The translations under genes were made by a program, and so were the position numbers. Of a stretch of DNA of 41,343 bases, positions 8,065 through 16,590 are shown piece after piece. Each line of letters begins with the position of its first letter. Position 1 is the stretch's first letter. Origin of the DNA: Flavobacteriales bacterium (GTDB lineage: Bacteria > Bacteroidota > Bacteroidia > Flavobacteriales_D > Sanyastnellaceae); contig JAGQVX010000017.1 in assembly GCA_020437755.1 (NCBI GenBank), positions 1-41,343 on the forward strand, read 5' to 3'. Below the pieces are notes generated by a model. It did not search any database and had not been told where the DNA came from. It saw only the letters and a program-made list of their open reading frames with translations.

Positions 8065-9753
8065 ATGAAACGAATTTTACTTCACTGCAACATCTTGTTG
8101 ATCGCGATGCTCGCAGCATTCACAGCGACAGCTGGTAATGAAATCACCATTACCGATGATGGTAGTGGAACCGGAACAACTACCTGGACTTCAGACAATG
8201 TTTACATCCTTGACGGATTCGTATTCATCAACGACGGTCAGGTGCTCACCATTGAGGCCGGTACTGTAATTAAAGGTGCTCCCGGTACAGGTGCTGACGC
8301 ATCGGCGCTTATCGTGGCACGAGGGGGAAAGATTATGGCAGAAGGAACAGAGTCAGATCCAATCATCTTCACCTTCCAAGCCGATCCATTGGATGGATCT
8401 ACACCATACAGCACAAAAGGTCAGTGGGGTGGTTTGATCATTCTGGGAAGTGCACAACTCAACTCATCTCCAGGTGAATCTCAAATTGAAGGTATTCCGG
8501 AAACGGAACCACGTGGTTTGTACGGTGGTAATGACGATGCCGACGATTCAGGTGTTGTCACCTACGTTTCTATCCGTCACGGTGGTACCGATATTGGTGC
8601 CGGAAACGAAATCAACGGACTTACCCTCGGTGGTGTTGGTAACGGAACCGTTATCGAGCACATCGAAATCATTTCCAATGCCGATGACGGCATCGAATTC
8701 TTTGGTGGAACTGCCGAAGTGAAGTGGGCCTGTGTTGCCTTTGTAGGTGACGACTCGTTCGACTATGACGAAGGATGGAGAGGTAAAGGTCAGTTTTGGT
8801 TCACCGTTCAGGACACTCCTGAATCGGGTGAAGGCGACCGTGGTGGTGAGCACGATGGTGGTACTGATCCGGAAGACGGAACTCCATACGCACACCCAGT
8901 TATATCTAATGTGACTTCGATGGGTAAAGGCATTTCAGAAGGGAAGCGTGCATTGACATTCCGCGACAACGCCGGAGGTGAATACCACAACAGCATCTTC
9001 TTCAACTGGGGCAAAGGGATCGATGTTGAGAACCTCGCTTCGGGAGAAGATTCGTACGAGCGTTTGCTCTCAGGAGAGCTTGCCTTTATGCACAACTGTT
9101 TCTATGACACAAAAGTGGCCGGTGACGGCGCATCTGCAACCGACTTGTTTACCATTTCAATGGGATCAGGCTGGGCTACTCCTCAGGATTCTACTGATGC
9201 CTTGACTGCATCTTCAACTGCATTTGCAGCACTCTTTGCTACCAATAGCAATGAAGTCGCCAATCCGGGATTGTCATACGACGTAGTTGCCGGTTCAGGT
9301 GGTGCCAATTCAGGATTGGGAATTGTTCCTTTGTATGACGTATCAGGAGCAGTGGTTCCTTCAGGTGATTTCTACTCATCGGTAACCTACAAAGGTGCAT
9401 TTGATCCTGCTGAACCATGTGACCCATGGATCAAAGGATGGACCATGATCGACGAGTATGGATTCGTAGGATGTTACTCAGTTGGAGTGGAAGAAGTTGC
9501 AACAGTAAATACGTTCAACGTATATCCAAACCCAGCTTCAGAAGTAGTATACCTTCAATCAACCATGAACCTTACCAACGCCGTAGCGAAGGTATATGGT
9601 ATCAATGGAGCATTGGTAAACGTTGTACGTTTGGGTAACGTAGCTGTAGGACAGGTAGCTGAAATCAACGCTGAAGGCTTGAAGCCAGGCATGTACACCC
9701 TCGTGGTAATTGCTGACGAAAACAGCTCTACCTCACGATTCATTAAGAAGTAA
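8065..9753 (+). CDS. secreted beta-helix protein with T9SS type A sorting domain
   Basis: Exported surface or extracellular protein of 562 residues. Residues 1-23 form a signal peptide (MKRILLHCNILLIAMLAAFTATAG); this start is chosen over an upstream in-frame ATG because it places the signal peptide at the N-terminus. The body has short Gly/Asn-rich beta strands (GFVFINDGQVLTIEAGTVIKG, then GNGTVIEHIEIISNADDGIEFFGG), the pattern of a right-handed parallel beta-helix, with many acidic DDG turns that could bind calcium. Residues of about 488-562 are the C-terminal sorting domain of the type IX secretion system: FNVYPNPASEVVYL, a GLKPGMYTLVV strand and a basic end. No catalytic residues can be assigned. 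The TonB-dependent receptor follows after a terminator, and the two share an upstream TAAC-N7-TAAC element. Confidence 0.85.
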   Translation: MKRILLHCNILLIAMLAAFTATAGNEITITDDGSGTGTTTWTSDNVYILDGFVFINDGQVLTIEAGTVIKGAPGTGADASALIVARGGKIMAEGTESDPIIFTFQADPLDGSTPYSTKGQWGGLIILGSAQLNSSPGESQIEGIPETEPRGLYGGNDDADDSGVVTYVSIRHGGTDIGAGNEINGLTLGGVGNGTVIEHIEIISNADDGIEFFGGTAEVKWACVAFVGDDSFDYDEGWRGKGQFWFTVQDTPESGEGDRGGEHDGGTDPEDGTPYAHPVISNVTSMGKGISEGKRALTFRDNAGGEYHNSIFFNWGKGIDVENLASGEDSYERLLSGELAFMHNCFYDTKVAGDGASATDLFTISMGSGWATPQDSTDALTASSTAFAALFATNSNEVANPGLSYDVVAGSGGANSGLGIVPLYDVSGAVVPSGDFYSSVTYKGAFDPAEPCDPWIKGWTMIDEYGFVGCYSVGVEEVATVNTFNVYPNPASEVVYLQSTMNLTNAVAKVYGINGALVNVVRLGNVAVGQVAEINAEGLKPGMYTLVVIADENSSTSRFIKK

Positions 9754-9789
9754 GATTGCGAAAGCAGCGTACTATAGAGTAATGTAGAG

Positions 9790-9815
9790 AGCCACACCTT
9801 CGGGTGTGGCTTTTT
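9790..9815 (+). terminator. rho-independent terminator after the beta-helix gene
   Basis: Nine-base stem AGCCACACC / GGTGTGGCT with a TTCG tetraloop followed directly by TTTTT. A strong, canonical structure. Confidence 0.9.
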
Positions 9816-9858
9816 CATTTGGGGTGTCGGACAGGGCCTACACGAATACTCAATTTGT

Positions 9859-9873
9859 TAACATTGGAATAAC
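9859..9873 (+). promoter_or_regulatory. candidate 11-bp-spaced direct repeat operator (TonB receptor gene)
   Basis: TAAC-N7-TAAC, 59 bases before the receptor ATG. It matches in sequence and spacing the element at 7929-7943. Confidence 0.3.
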
Positions 9874-9931
9874 ACACAGGCAATGGTATGGGCGGAATTT
9901 TGCACCGTTGAATAGCCAAACAAATTGTAAA

Positions 9932-12900
9932 ATGAAAAAGTTAAGTGTACTCGCACTTATGTTGTTCCTTGCTTTTACAGCATTTTCTCAGGGAACCATT
10001 ACCGGTAAGATCACAGAATCAGTTACCGGTGAAACACTCATCGGAGCAAACGTTTACATCACGCAGAATCCATCGATGGGCGGCAATGCCGACCTCGACG
10101 GAAACTACACCATTAAAAATGTGCCTGCAGGAACGTACACCGTTACTGCCAGTTTCATTTCCTATGACAGCAAAGTCATTGAAAACGTGGTGGTGACAGA
10201 TGGACAAACTACTATCGTTGACTTCGCACTTGGAGAAGACATCCAGGTGATTGACGGAGGAGCCGTAGTTGAAGTGCGTCAAAATAAGCGTGAAGACCTC
10301 TATATGATGAAGGAGCGCAGCAAGGATGCCGCACCTATCGATTTCCGAAGCGCCAAAGATATCCAGAAATCGGGCGATAAGGACGTGGGCAACGCATTGA
10401 AGCGCGTGACCGGAGTTTCAACCGTTGGCAACTACGTGTTTGTCCGTGGATTGAGCGACCGTTACATCAAGACTACATTGAACGGTCACACCGTTCCAAC
10501 GTTGGACCCTCGAAGAAATTCGATTCAGATGGACATCTTCCCAACAGGAAGTGTAGACAACCTGGTAATCCGTAAGGGCTACACTGCCAACCTTCCCGGC
10601 GACTGGGCAGGGGCGTACATCGACATTCGTACCCGCGATTTCCCCGATTCTCTCGACGTTCGATACAGCGTAAGTCTGGGTTACAATGACAATGCTACCT
10701 TCAATGATGTATTAACGTCTGAAACCAGTTCAACAGACTGGTTGGGTTACGACAACGGATACCGCGACTTTAGTTCAGACCTTGAATCGGTTGACGCAGT
10801 TCCTCAGGTTTATGTAGGAAGTTACTATGAAGCATTGGTTTGGGCCGGATACCAGCAGCAATTGAATGACCTGGGAATCTATGAAACCAGTGATATTGGC
10901 AGCAACGGCACTATGACCATTTACCAGTTGGTGAATCAATTGGACGACTTTAATTCAGTTGAAGACGTAAACGTGGTATTGCGTGAGTTGCGTGCAGAAA
11001 AGAACGGCGAATTGAGTGGACAAACACAATCGTTTGGCAACACCTGGGATCCAAAACGCAAGCGAGCCAACATGAACATGAGCCATACCCTTTCTATAGG
11101 TAACTCAACAAAATTGTTTGGTCGCCGTCTTGGATTTAACATAGGCGGACAGTGGAATCAAAAGACGCAGAGCTACAACGATGGATTTGCCGGAAGATAC
11201 ACCCTTACCGGTAAAGACACAGAAATCAACCAATTGAACCTGGAGCGTGCCCTTACTGATCAGATGGGAACTACGCAGAACAACTGGAGCGTATTGGGTA
11301 ACTTAAGCTATCGATTGGCCGATAACCACAATGTGAAATTTGTGTGGATGTCAACTTCAATCGGAACCAACGAGGCGCGTTATCAAAACGGTAGCAACCC
11401 ATCGGATGACCCTACTTTGATGCATGAGCAACGCATGGTACGCTACACCGAGCGACAGTTGAACACCTTCCAATTGAATGGTGAGCACTTCTTCGAGAAC
11501 TTCATGCGATCAAAAGTGCGCTGGGGTGGAGCCTACACTAAAGGAAAAGAAGACACGCCCGATTTCCGCCTGTTTACGAACAGCTACCAGGCAGGTACAC
11601 GTCCGGCCATTTTTGACCCATCCGGAAACGAGATTACCGACCAGATGGACGGCTACCAGGACTTCCTCGAATACCTGGTTGACGAAGGTGAAATCAGCAG
11701 CACCAATGATCCGGCGGCCATTGCCTTCCTGGAAGATGAATACGGCGTTGACATTGACTCGATTACTGAAGTAGCTGATACTTCGTACTCTATCATGGAC
11801 AACCTCTACCCTTCTCCAACACGTTTTTACCGAACCATGAACGATGAAGTATGGAACTTCACGGTTGACATGGAAATACCCATTCATACCAAGAGCAACT
11901 TGCCCAATAAGATTCAATTTGGGGCTGCCCGCACGTCAACTTCGCGTGATTACAACGAGCGACGCTTCACCTTTGTATCAGACGGCGTAGACTATAACGG
12001 AAACCCAACTGATTACTTCGATCCCTCGAACATGATCATTGCTCCGGACAGCACCAACTACATTTATTTGCGTGATGACTCGGATGTTCAAAACAGCTAT
12101 ACCGCATCGATGGATGTGAATGCGGCTTACGCTTTGGTAGACTGGAACGTTAATAACCGTTTGCGAGTGAACGTGGGCGCCCGCGTTGAGCACACCAACA
12201 TGTTGACCGAGTCGGATATTATTTTGCAAGAAGACCTTGACGAGACGCAGTTGCCCAACTTCGTAGGTAAACTGGACAATGTGGTGAACCTGTTGCCATC
12301 GGTAATGGGAACATACCAACTTTATAAGAATGATGAGAAGTTCCAGATCATGAACCTCCGTGTAGGCTACAGCCGTACAGTAGCACGTCCTTCTTTCCGT
12401 GAGAAGTCGCCCTACTCAGCGTACGATTTCGCCACTCAGGAGCAAGTAACCGGTAACCCGGATCTTCAAATGACTACCATTGACAACGTGGATCTTCGTT
12501 TGGAGTTCTTCCCCTACATTGGTGAAGTAATATCTTTGAGCGCTTTCTACAAAGGGTTTACCAATCCAATTGAACAGCAAATCATCTCAACCGCGGCCAA
12601 CACTGAGATCACATGGCAAAACGTATCTAAGGCTCAAGCGTTGGGATTGGAGTTTGAAATCAAGAAGTCACTCGGCATGTTAGGTCAATGGGCTCAGCCC
12701 TTGCAAATTGGTGGTAACGTAACTTTGATTAAGAGTCAGACCATCGTTTCCGATCAGGAGCTTGCCTTGATTCGCTCTACAGATACCGATCACCCGGATA
12801 CGCGTCCGATGTATGGTCAATCGCCTTACATCATCAACGCCATGTTGAGCTACGAGCCGGAGAAACTTGGACTGATGACTGCCTTGTCGTACAACATTCA

Positions 12901-13141
12901 GGGACCACAATTGGTACTGGTCACAAAAGGAGGAACTCCCGACGTGTACCAAACACCTCGAGGTTCACTTGACTTCACCTTGAGCAAGTCTTTTGGAAAG
13001 CACTTCAACGTGGGTGTTAAGGCCAACAACTTGCTAGATCAGGCATACCAGAAAGTTTATCAGTACAATGGCCAAGATTACTTCTGGTCAAACTACAAAC
13101 TTGGAAGAACCTACTCGTTGAGCCTTTCGGTTCAACTCTAA
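9932..13141 (+). CDS. TonB-dependent outer-membrane receptor with carboxypeptidase-like N-terminal domain
   Basis: Outer-membrane active transporter of 1069 residues, energised by TonB. Domains in order: signal peptide 1-20 (ending AFSQ); a carboxypeptidase-D-regulatory-like beta sandwich 21-100 (GTITGKITESVTGETLIGANVYI, then AGTYTVTASFISYDSK); a plug domain of about 130-240 with the conserved VRGLSDRYIKTTLNG; then a 22-strand-type barrel to the C-terminal strand YSLSLSVQL. The start MKKLSVLALM is chosen because it begins a good signal peptide; an in-frame upstream start would bury it. No SusD-like partner follows, so this is not a standard polysaccharide utilisation locus. The preceding T9SS beta-helix protein may be its partner. 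The substrate is unknown. Confidence 0.93.
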   Translation: MKKLSVLALMLFLAFTAFSQGTITGKITESVTGETLIGANVYITQNPSMGGNADLDGNYTIKNVPAGTYTVTASFISYDSKVIENVVVTDGQTTIVDFALGEDIQVIDGGAVVEVRQNKREDLYMMKERSKDAAPIDFRSAKDIQKSGDKDVGNALKRVTGVSTVGNYVFVRGLSDRYIKTTLNGHTVPTLDPRRNSIQMDIFPTGSVDNLVIRKGYTANLPGDWAGAYIDIRTRDFPDSLDVRYSVSLGYNDNATFNDVLTSETSSTDWLGYDNGYRDFSSDLESVDAVPQVYVGSYYEALVWAGYQQQLNDLGIYETSDIGSNGTMTIYQLVNQLDDFNSVEDVNVVLRELRAEKNGELSGQTQSFGNTWDPKRKRANMNMSHTLSIGNSTKLFGRRLGFNIGGQWNQKTQSYNDGFAGRYTLTGKDTEINQLNLERALTDQMGTTQNNWSVLGNLSYRLADNHNVKFVWMSTSIGTNEARYQNGSNPSDDPTLMHEQRMVRYTERQLNTFQLNGEHFFENFMRSKVRWGGAYTKGKEDTPDFRLFTNSYQAGTRPAIFDPSGNEITDQMDGYQDFLEYLVDEGEISSTNDPAAIAFLEDEYGVDIDSITEVADTSYSIMDNLYPSPTRFYRTMNDEVWNFTVDMEIPIHTKSNLPNKIQFGAARTSTSRDYNERRFTFVSDGVDYNGNPTDYFDPSNMIIAPDSTNYIYLRDDSDVQNSYTASMDVNAAYALVDWNVNNRLRVNVGARVEHTNMLTESDIILQEDLDETQLPNFVGKLDNVVNLLPSVMGTYQLYKNDEKFQIMNLRVGYSRTVARPSFREKSPYSAYDFATQEQVTGNPDLQMTTIDNVDLRLEFFPYIGEVISLSAFYKGFTNPIEQQIISTAANTEITWQNVSKAQALGLEFEIKKSLGMLGQWAQPLQIGGNVTLIKSQTIVSDQELALIRSTDTDHPDTRPMYGQSPYIINAMLSYEPEKLGLMTALSYNIQGPQLVLVTKGGTPDVYQTPRGSLDFTLSKSFGKHFNVGVKANNLLDQAYQKVYQYNGQDYFWSNYKLGRTYSLSLSVQL

Positions 13142-13194
13142 GAGCTACAAACAAAAAAGCCCCGCCAATGGGCGAGACTTTTTGGTTATTCACG

Positions 13195-13226
13195 AAAAAG
13201 GACGGTTCAAACCGTCCTTTTTTTTT
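13195..13226. terminator. bidirectional terminator between the receptor and thiolase genes
   Basis: AAAAAGGACGGTT-CA-AACCGTCCTTTTT is an almost perfect hairpin with an A run before it and a T run after it, so it can stop transcription from both convergent genes. A weaker CGCC/GGCG stem followed by TTTTT lies just upstream near 13162-13183. Confidence 0.88.
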
Positions 13227-13233
13227 ATGTCAA

Positions 13234-14409
13234 TTAGCAGTTTTCGATAACCATTGCACTGGCTCCACCACCTCCGTTGCAGATACCGGCAGCGCCATAC
13301 TTACCGCTGTTTTGCTTAAGAACATTCATCAAGGTGATGATGATGCGACAACCCGAGCTACCGAGAGGGTGACCCAATGATACTGCTCCACCGTTCACAT
13401 TCACCTTTGACGGATCCAGTCCGAGTTCTCGGTTGTTGGCAATCCCCACTACAGAAAAGGCCTCATTCAACTCCCAGAAATCGATGTCATTATTTGCCAG
13501 TTGTGCTTTGTTCAATGCACGTGGCAATGCCAGAGATGGGGCAGTTGTAAACCATTCAGGAGCTTGAGCAGCGTCGGCGAAGCTTACGATTCGAGCAAGA
13601 GGCTTCAGCCCCAGCTCTTCCATCTTCTCCTTGCTCATGAGGATCACTGCGCTGGCACCATCGTTTAGTGTAGATGCATTCGCTGCAGTTACAGAACCCT
13701 CTTTATCAAAGACCGGACGGAGCGTTGGAATCTTGTCCATCCGCACGTTCTTGTATTCTTCATCTTCCGAAACCACAATAGGATCTCCTTTGCGCTGAGG
13801 AATAGTCACAGGAACAACCTCATCGGCAAATTTACCTGCCGACCATGCTACGGCAGATCGGTTATATGATTCAATAGCAAACGCATCCTGATCTTCACGG
13901 CTTACGTTCTTCTCCCGGGCACACAATTCGGCACAAACGCCCATGTGAGTTTGGTTATAAACGTCGGTCAGACCATCCTTTACCATACCATCAATCAGTT
14001 TCATATCGCCCAGTTTTTGTCCGGTGCGTGCGCTCATATAATGAGGAACCATGCTCATGTTCTCCATTCCACCGGCCACAACGACGTCGTTATCACCTGT
14101 CATAATGGATTGTGCCGCAATCATCATTGCCTTCATTCCCGAAGAGCACACTTTGTTGATGGTTGTGCAAGGAACATTGTTGCCAATTCCGGCTCCAAGA
14201 GCTGCTTGTCGGGCAGGTGCCTGTCCGAGGTTTGCAGACATCACATTACCCATAAAAACTTCATTCACTTGTGAAGGGTCGACACCAGCCTTGCTAAGCG
14301 CCCCTTCAATAGCGATTGATCCCAGTTTTGGAGCCGGCACCGTTGACAACGCTCCCAGGAAACTTCCCATTGGCGTGCGGGCAGCCCCAACAATATATAC
14401 TTCTTTCAT
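13234..14409 (-). CDS. acetyl-CoA C-acetyltransferase (thiolase)
   Basis: Condenses two acetyl-CoA to acetoacetyl-CoA, or the reverse, in the cytoplasm. Length 391 aa is exactly that of biosynthetic thiolases. The catalytic residues sit at their family positions: Cys88 in NKVCSSGMKA, His347 in VNGGAVSLGHPLG and Cys377 in GICNGGGG. The start is MKEVYIVGAARTP at 14409; an in-frame upstream ATG at 14535 would add 42 residues that no thiolase has and would run through the TACCTTTG promoter box. The gene stands alone, so it could serve amino-acid or fatty-acid breakdown, or isoprenoid or polymer precursor supply. Confidence 0.96.
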   Translation of the reverse strand: MKEVYIVGAARTPMGSFLGALSTVPAPKLGSIAIEGALSKAGVDPSQVNEVFMGNVMSANLGQAPARQAALGAGIGNNVPCTTINKVCSSGMKAMMIAAQSIMTGDNDVVVAGGMENMSMVPHYMSARTGQKLGDMKLIDGMVKDGLTDVYNQTHMGVCAELCAREKNVSREDQDAFAIESYNRSAVAWSAGKFADEVVPVTIPQRKGDPIVVSEDEEYKNVRMDKIPTLRPVFDKEGSVTAANASTLNDGASAVILMSKEKMEELGLKPLARIVSFADAAQAPEWFTTAPSLALPRALNKAQLANNDIDFWELNEAFSVVGIANNRELGLDPSKVNVNGGAVSLGHPLGSSGCRIIITLMNVLKQNSGKYGAAGICNGGGGASAMVIENC

Positions 14410-14434
14410 AATCCTAGATTTCAAAATTGTGCCG

Positions 14435-14442
14435 CAAAGGTA
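14435..14442 (-). promoter_or_regulatory. -7 promoter box of the thiolase gene
   Basis: TACCTTTG on the reverse strand, 25 bases before the ATG at 14409. It supports the shorter start. No clear -33 TTG at the right distance. Confidence 0.5.
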
Positions 14443-14703
14443 GGTAATCCGCACAAGGTCTGGAAAGGCTCTTTTCCCTCCCCGGCGCATGATAAAAATC
14501 ACGGAATCCCTTTCTTCAACGCACAGATCCGACAACTTCGATGGATTTAAGTTCGCAGCCTCAATGCCGACTTTGTGCAGTTAGAAGGCTTCCAAGGAGC
14601 ACGTTTCTGTATGGTAGATAAGGTCTTTTTGAATCATCAAGGAGGTATGGCATTCGCCAAATGAGACATCTGCTAATATCTGTTAAATGTGACGGTCAGC
14701 TGT

Positions 14704-14835
14704 AAACCATGGCATGGTTTTGGTGTCTTATAGATAACTATTCAACAGTACCGTTCGGTACTTCAGTTTTGGTTTATAGTTATTTTGGTTAAGGTTTAGA
14801 ATTTACCCCCTGGAACGCCGGGGGGTTTTCTTTTT
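14704..14835 (+). ncRNA. candidate structured RNA ending in an orphan terminator
   Basis: No gene lies here, yet the forward strand shows three ordered structures. A palindrome AAACCATG-G-CATGGTTT covers 14704-14720. A two-level stem has outer arms ATAACTAT (14734-14741) and ATAGTTAT (14776-14783) around an inner hairpin AGTACCG-TT-CGGTACT (14747-14762). A strong rho-independent terminator follows at 14806-14835. The 5' end is unknown and no convincing promoter box was found, so the RNA may start further upstream, around 14560-14700. Confidence 0.4.
14806..14835 (+). terminator. rho-independent terminator with no upstream gene
   Basis: CCCCCTGG-AACG-CCGGGGGG pairs over eight positions (one T-G wobble) and is followed by TTTTCTTTTT. 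The nearest upstream gene on this strand ends at 13141 and has its own terminator. Confidence 0.8.
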
Positions 14836-15180
14836 GGGAGGATAGAGATTTGCATTGACCTGCTATTGCGACGCAATGCATTGATTCTCGAAACGCTCTC
14901 CTGCCGCATTCAGTTTGGAAACGAGTCTATCGCGCGGTGTCGCTTTTCTCGAGAAATTGGCTTCGGCTCCGCTCAGCCACCGGTTCTATTTTGGAATAAT
15001 TATTTGGAACGTCTATTTTAAATCCATCCTTAATTCTCCATTTTGAATTTTCACTCATCCACACCCTGAGAGCCCACACTTACAAACTCATTTGCTTCAA
15101 AATTGACCTGAATTTTCAGACGAACTAATTTTGCGATATTGGGCTTGAGGGTACCGCCCCGAAGGGACGGGATTTAGTGA

Positions 15181-15307
15181 GAGCAAGTGGTTAGTGAAAG
15201 AGCAAGTGGTTAGAGCAAGAGCAAGTGGTTAGAGCAAGAGCAAATGGTTAGAGGAAGAGCAAATGGTTAGAGGAAGAGCAAGTGGTAAAAGCAAGAGTAA
15301 ATGCTTG
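15181..15307 (+). repeat. 19-base tandem repeat, six full units plus a partial unit
   Basis: Consensus GAGCAAGTGGTTAGAGCAA. Units begin at 15181, 15200, 15219, 15238, 15257 and 15276, with a partial seventh at 15295. Variation is mostly AAG/AAA and GCAA/GGAA. Copy 1 carries only three to four units on the opposite strand. Confidence 0.9.
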
Positions 15308-15377
15308 GAACTTGTGTTTACATTTGGAACGCGAAGTACCAAACCAGCATGCGATTAGAATTGATCCGCGGACGTAG

Positions 15378-15397
15378 AGACGCGATTTATCGCGTCT
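15378..15397. repeat. palindrome inside repeat copy 2
   Basis: Arms AGACGCGAT and ATCGCGTCT around TT; same as 2793-2812. Confidence 0.85.
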
Positions 15398-15575
15398 TAA
15401 ACGCTCAATCATGACTATATCCCCAAAGCAAAGAACACCAAGAATTGAGGACGTACTTTGGGCAAATGATTCGTAAGAAGAGACCGGCCGGTTAGCGAAT
15501 GGGATCTGAAGGAGTTCAGCAGACTTCATTGGTGCTTTGAGTATCGGCGGAACTCATTAATTTAGCTGAACGGCT

Positions 15576-16325
15576 ATGGCGCGAAATGTATTTGGACAAT
15601 CCATCTTTTTGAAGCGAAACATCATTCGGGTGTTTGGGTCTTTGTCGTATCCGGGGTTTAACTGGAGCAATACCTCTGTGGTGCAAGGAGCCGAACAATT
15701 GCCGGACTTTCCCGAAAAGAATGTGTTGTTTGTTTCCAACCATCAGACGTATTTCGCAGATGTGACCTTTATGTTACATGTCATACACAGCGCGTTGAAT
15801 GGACATCCGAATAATGTGCGCAAGCCGGGATTTCTTCGACCCAAAAAACACAACATCTACTACGTAGCAGCAGAGGAAACCATGAAGTCGGGTTTTTTGC
15901 CGCGATTATTGGCTCTCTCGGGCGCGGTTACCGTGAAGCGTACGTGGCGGAAAGACGGTGAGCCGGTAAAGCGTGATGTGGATTTAAAGGATGTGGATCA
16001 GGTGCTGACCGCCTTGGGTGATGGTTGGGTCATCTCGTTTCCTCAAGGAACTACTTCTCCTTTCGTGCAAGGAAGAAAGGGAACGGCCCACATGGTGAAG
16101 CAACAACGTCCGGTTGTGGTGCCCGTGGTGATAGACGGGTTTCGAAGAGCCTTCGACAAATCCGGTCTGAAGCAGAAAAAAAAGGGGGTTACCCTGAAGC
16201 TCACGATCAAAGCCCCTCTTGAACTCAACTACGAGGCCCCGGTGGAAGATGTGCTCGATCGAATTATGGAAGCGATAGAGCAAACCGACTCGCACAATTT
16301 CTTTGCGGAAGAAGGCGAAAAATAA
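15576..16325 (+). CDS. PlsC-like 1-acyl-sn-glycerol-3-phosphate acyltransferase
   Basis: Predicted membrane-associated acyltransferase of phospholipid synthesis, 249 residues. Block I reads FVSNHQTYFAD (His56, Asp62), so the catalytic His and Asp are five residues apart instead of the usual four. The acceptor-binding block reads FPQGTTS at 155-161, in place of the common FPEGTRS. Other conserved pieces are the PGF-x3-K block near 84-90 and GAVTVKRTWR at 116-125. The variant motifs may mark a Bacteroidota subfamily and a different acyl acceptor such as an amino lipid. The gene is monocistronic; a TAATTTAG box lies just upstream of the ATG. Confidence 0.82.
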   Translation: MARNVFGQSIFLKRNIIRVFGSLSYPGFNWSNTSVVQGAEQLPDFPEKNVLFVSNHQTYFADVTFMLHVIHSALNGHPNNVRKPGFLRPKKHNIYYVAAEETMKSGFLPRLLALSGAVTVKRTWRKDGEPVKRDVDLKDVDQVLTALGDGWVISFPQGTTSPFVQGRKGTAHMVKQQRPVVVPVVIDGFRRAFDKSGLKQKKKGVTLKLTIKAPLELNYEAPVEDVLDRIMEAIEQTDSHNFFAEEGEK

Positions 16326-16590
16326 GCGGACAGGCTCCTCATTTGGCGTATGCCATACCTTGAACATGCACATTTACCTCAGCTTCACTGCTAGAAATGC
16401 CCACATTCCGCACTTTTCTTTTGTACGTGTAAATCACACATTTTCAATACGATAATTTTAGCCGGGCATTTTTTTTGAAGGAGTTCGAAACCAAAGCGAG
16501 TGAAATACGTTAAAGGTACTTGTTGACACATTGAACTTTTCGCTACACGAGCTTACACCGACCGCGATAACTGACTTAACTTTTATAAAG

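Larger units (their letters stand above)
14925..15450. repeat. dispersed non-coding repeat, copy 2 (inverted relative to copy 1)
   Basis: Reverse complement of the element at 2430-3190. The core is 15072-15448, with the same palindrome at 15378-15397 and the same conserved segment around GGTACCGCC(C/A)CGAAGGGACGGG. The flanking 20-mer GGCTGAGCGGAGCCGAAGCC is on the reverse strand at 14959-14978, followed on that strand by TTTCTCGAGAAAAGCGACACC as in copy 1. The 19-base tandem array is longer here than in copy 1. No gene is present from 14836 to 15575. Confidence 0.85.

Noticed and set aside
13234..14535. Longer thiolase start at 14535
   Set aside because: The extra 42 residues do not resemble any thiolase and would run through the promoter box at 14435-14442.
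14614..14667. 17-codon frame (MVDKVFLNHQGGMAFAK)
   Set aside because: Too short and without support; kept only as part of the candidate RNA region.
15181..15307. CRISPR-like array
   Set aside because: The 19-base units are contiguous with no unique spacers and no cas genes are present, so it is a tandem repeat.
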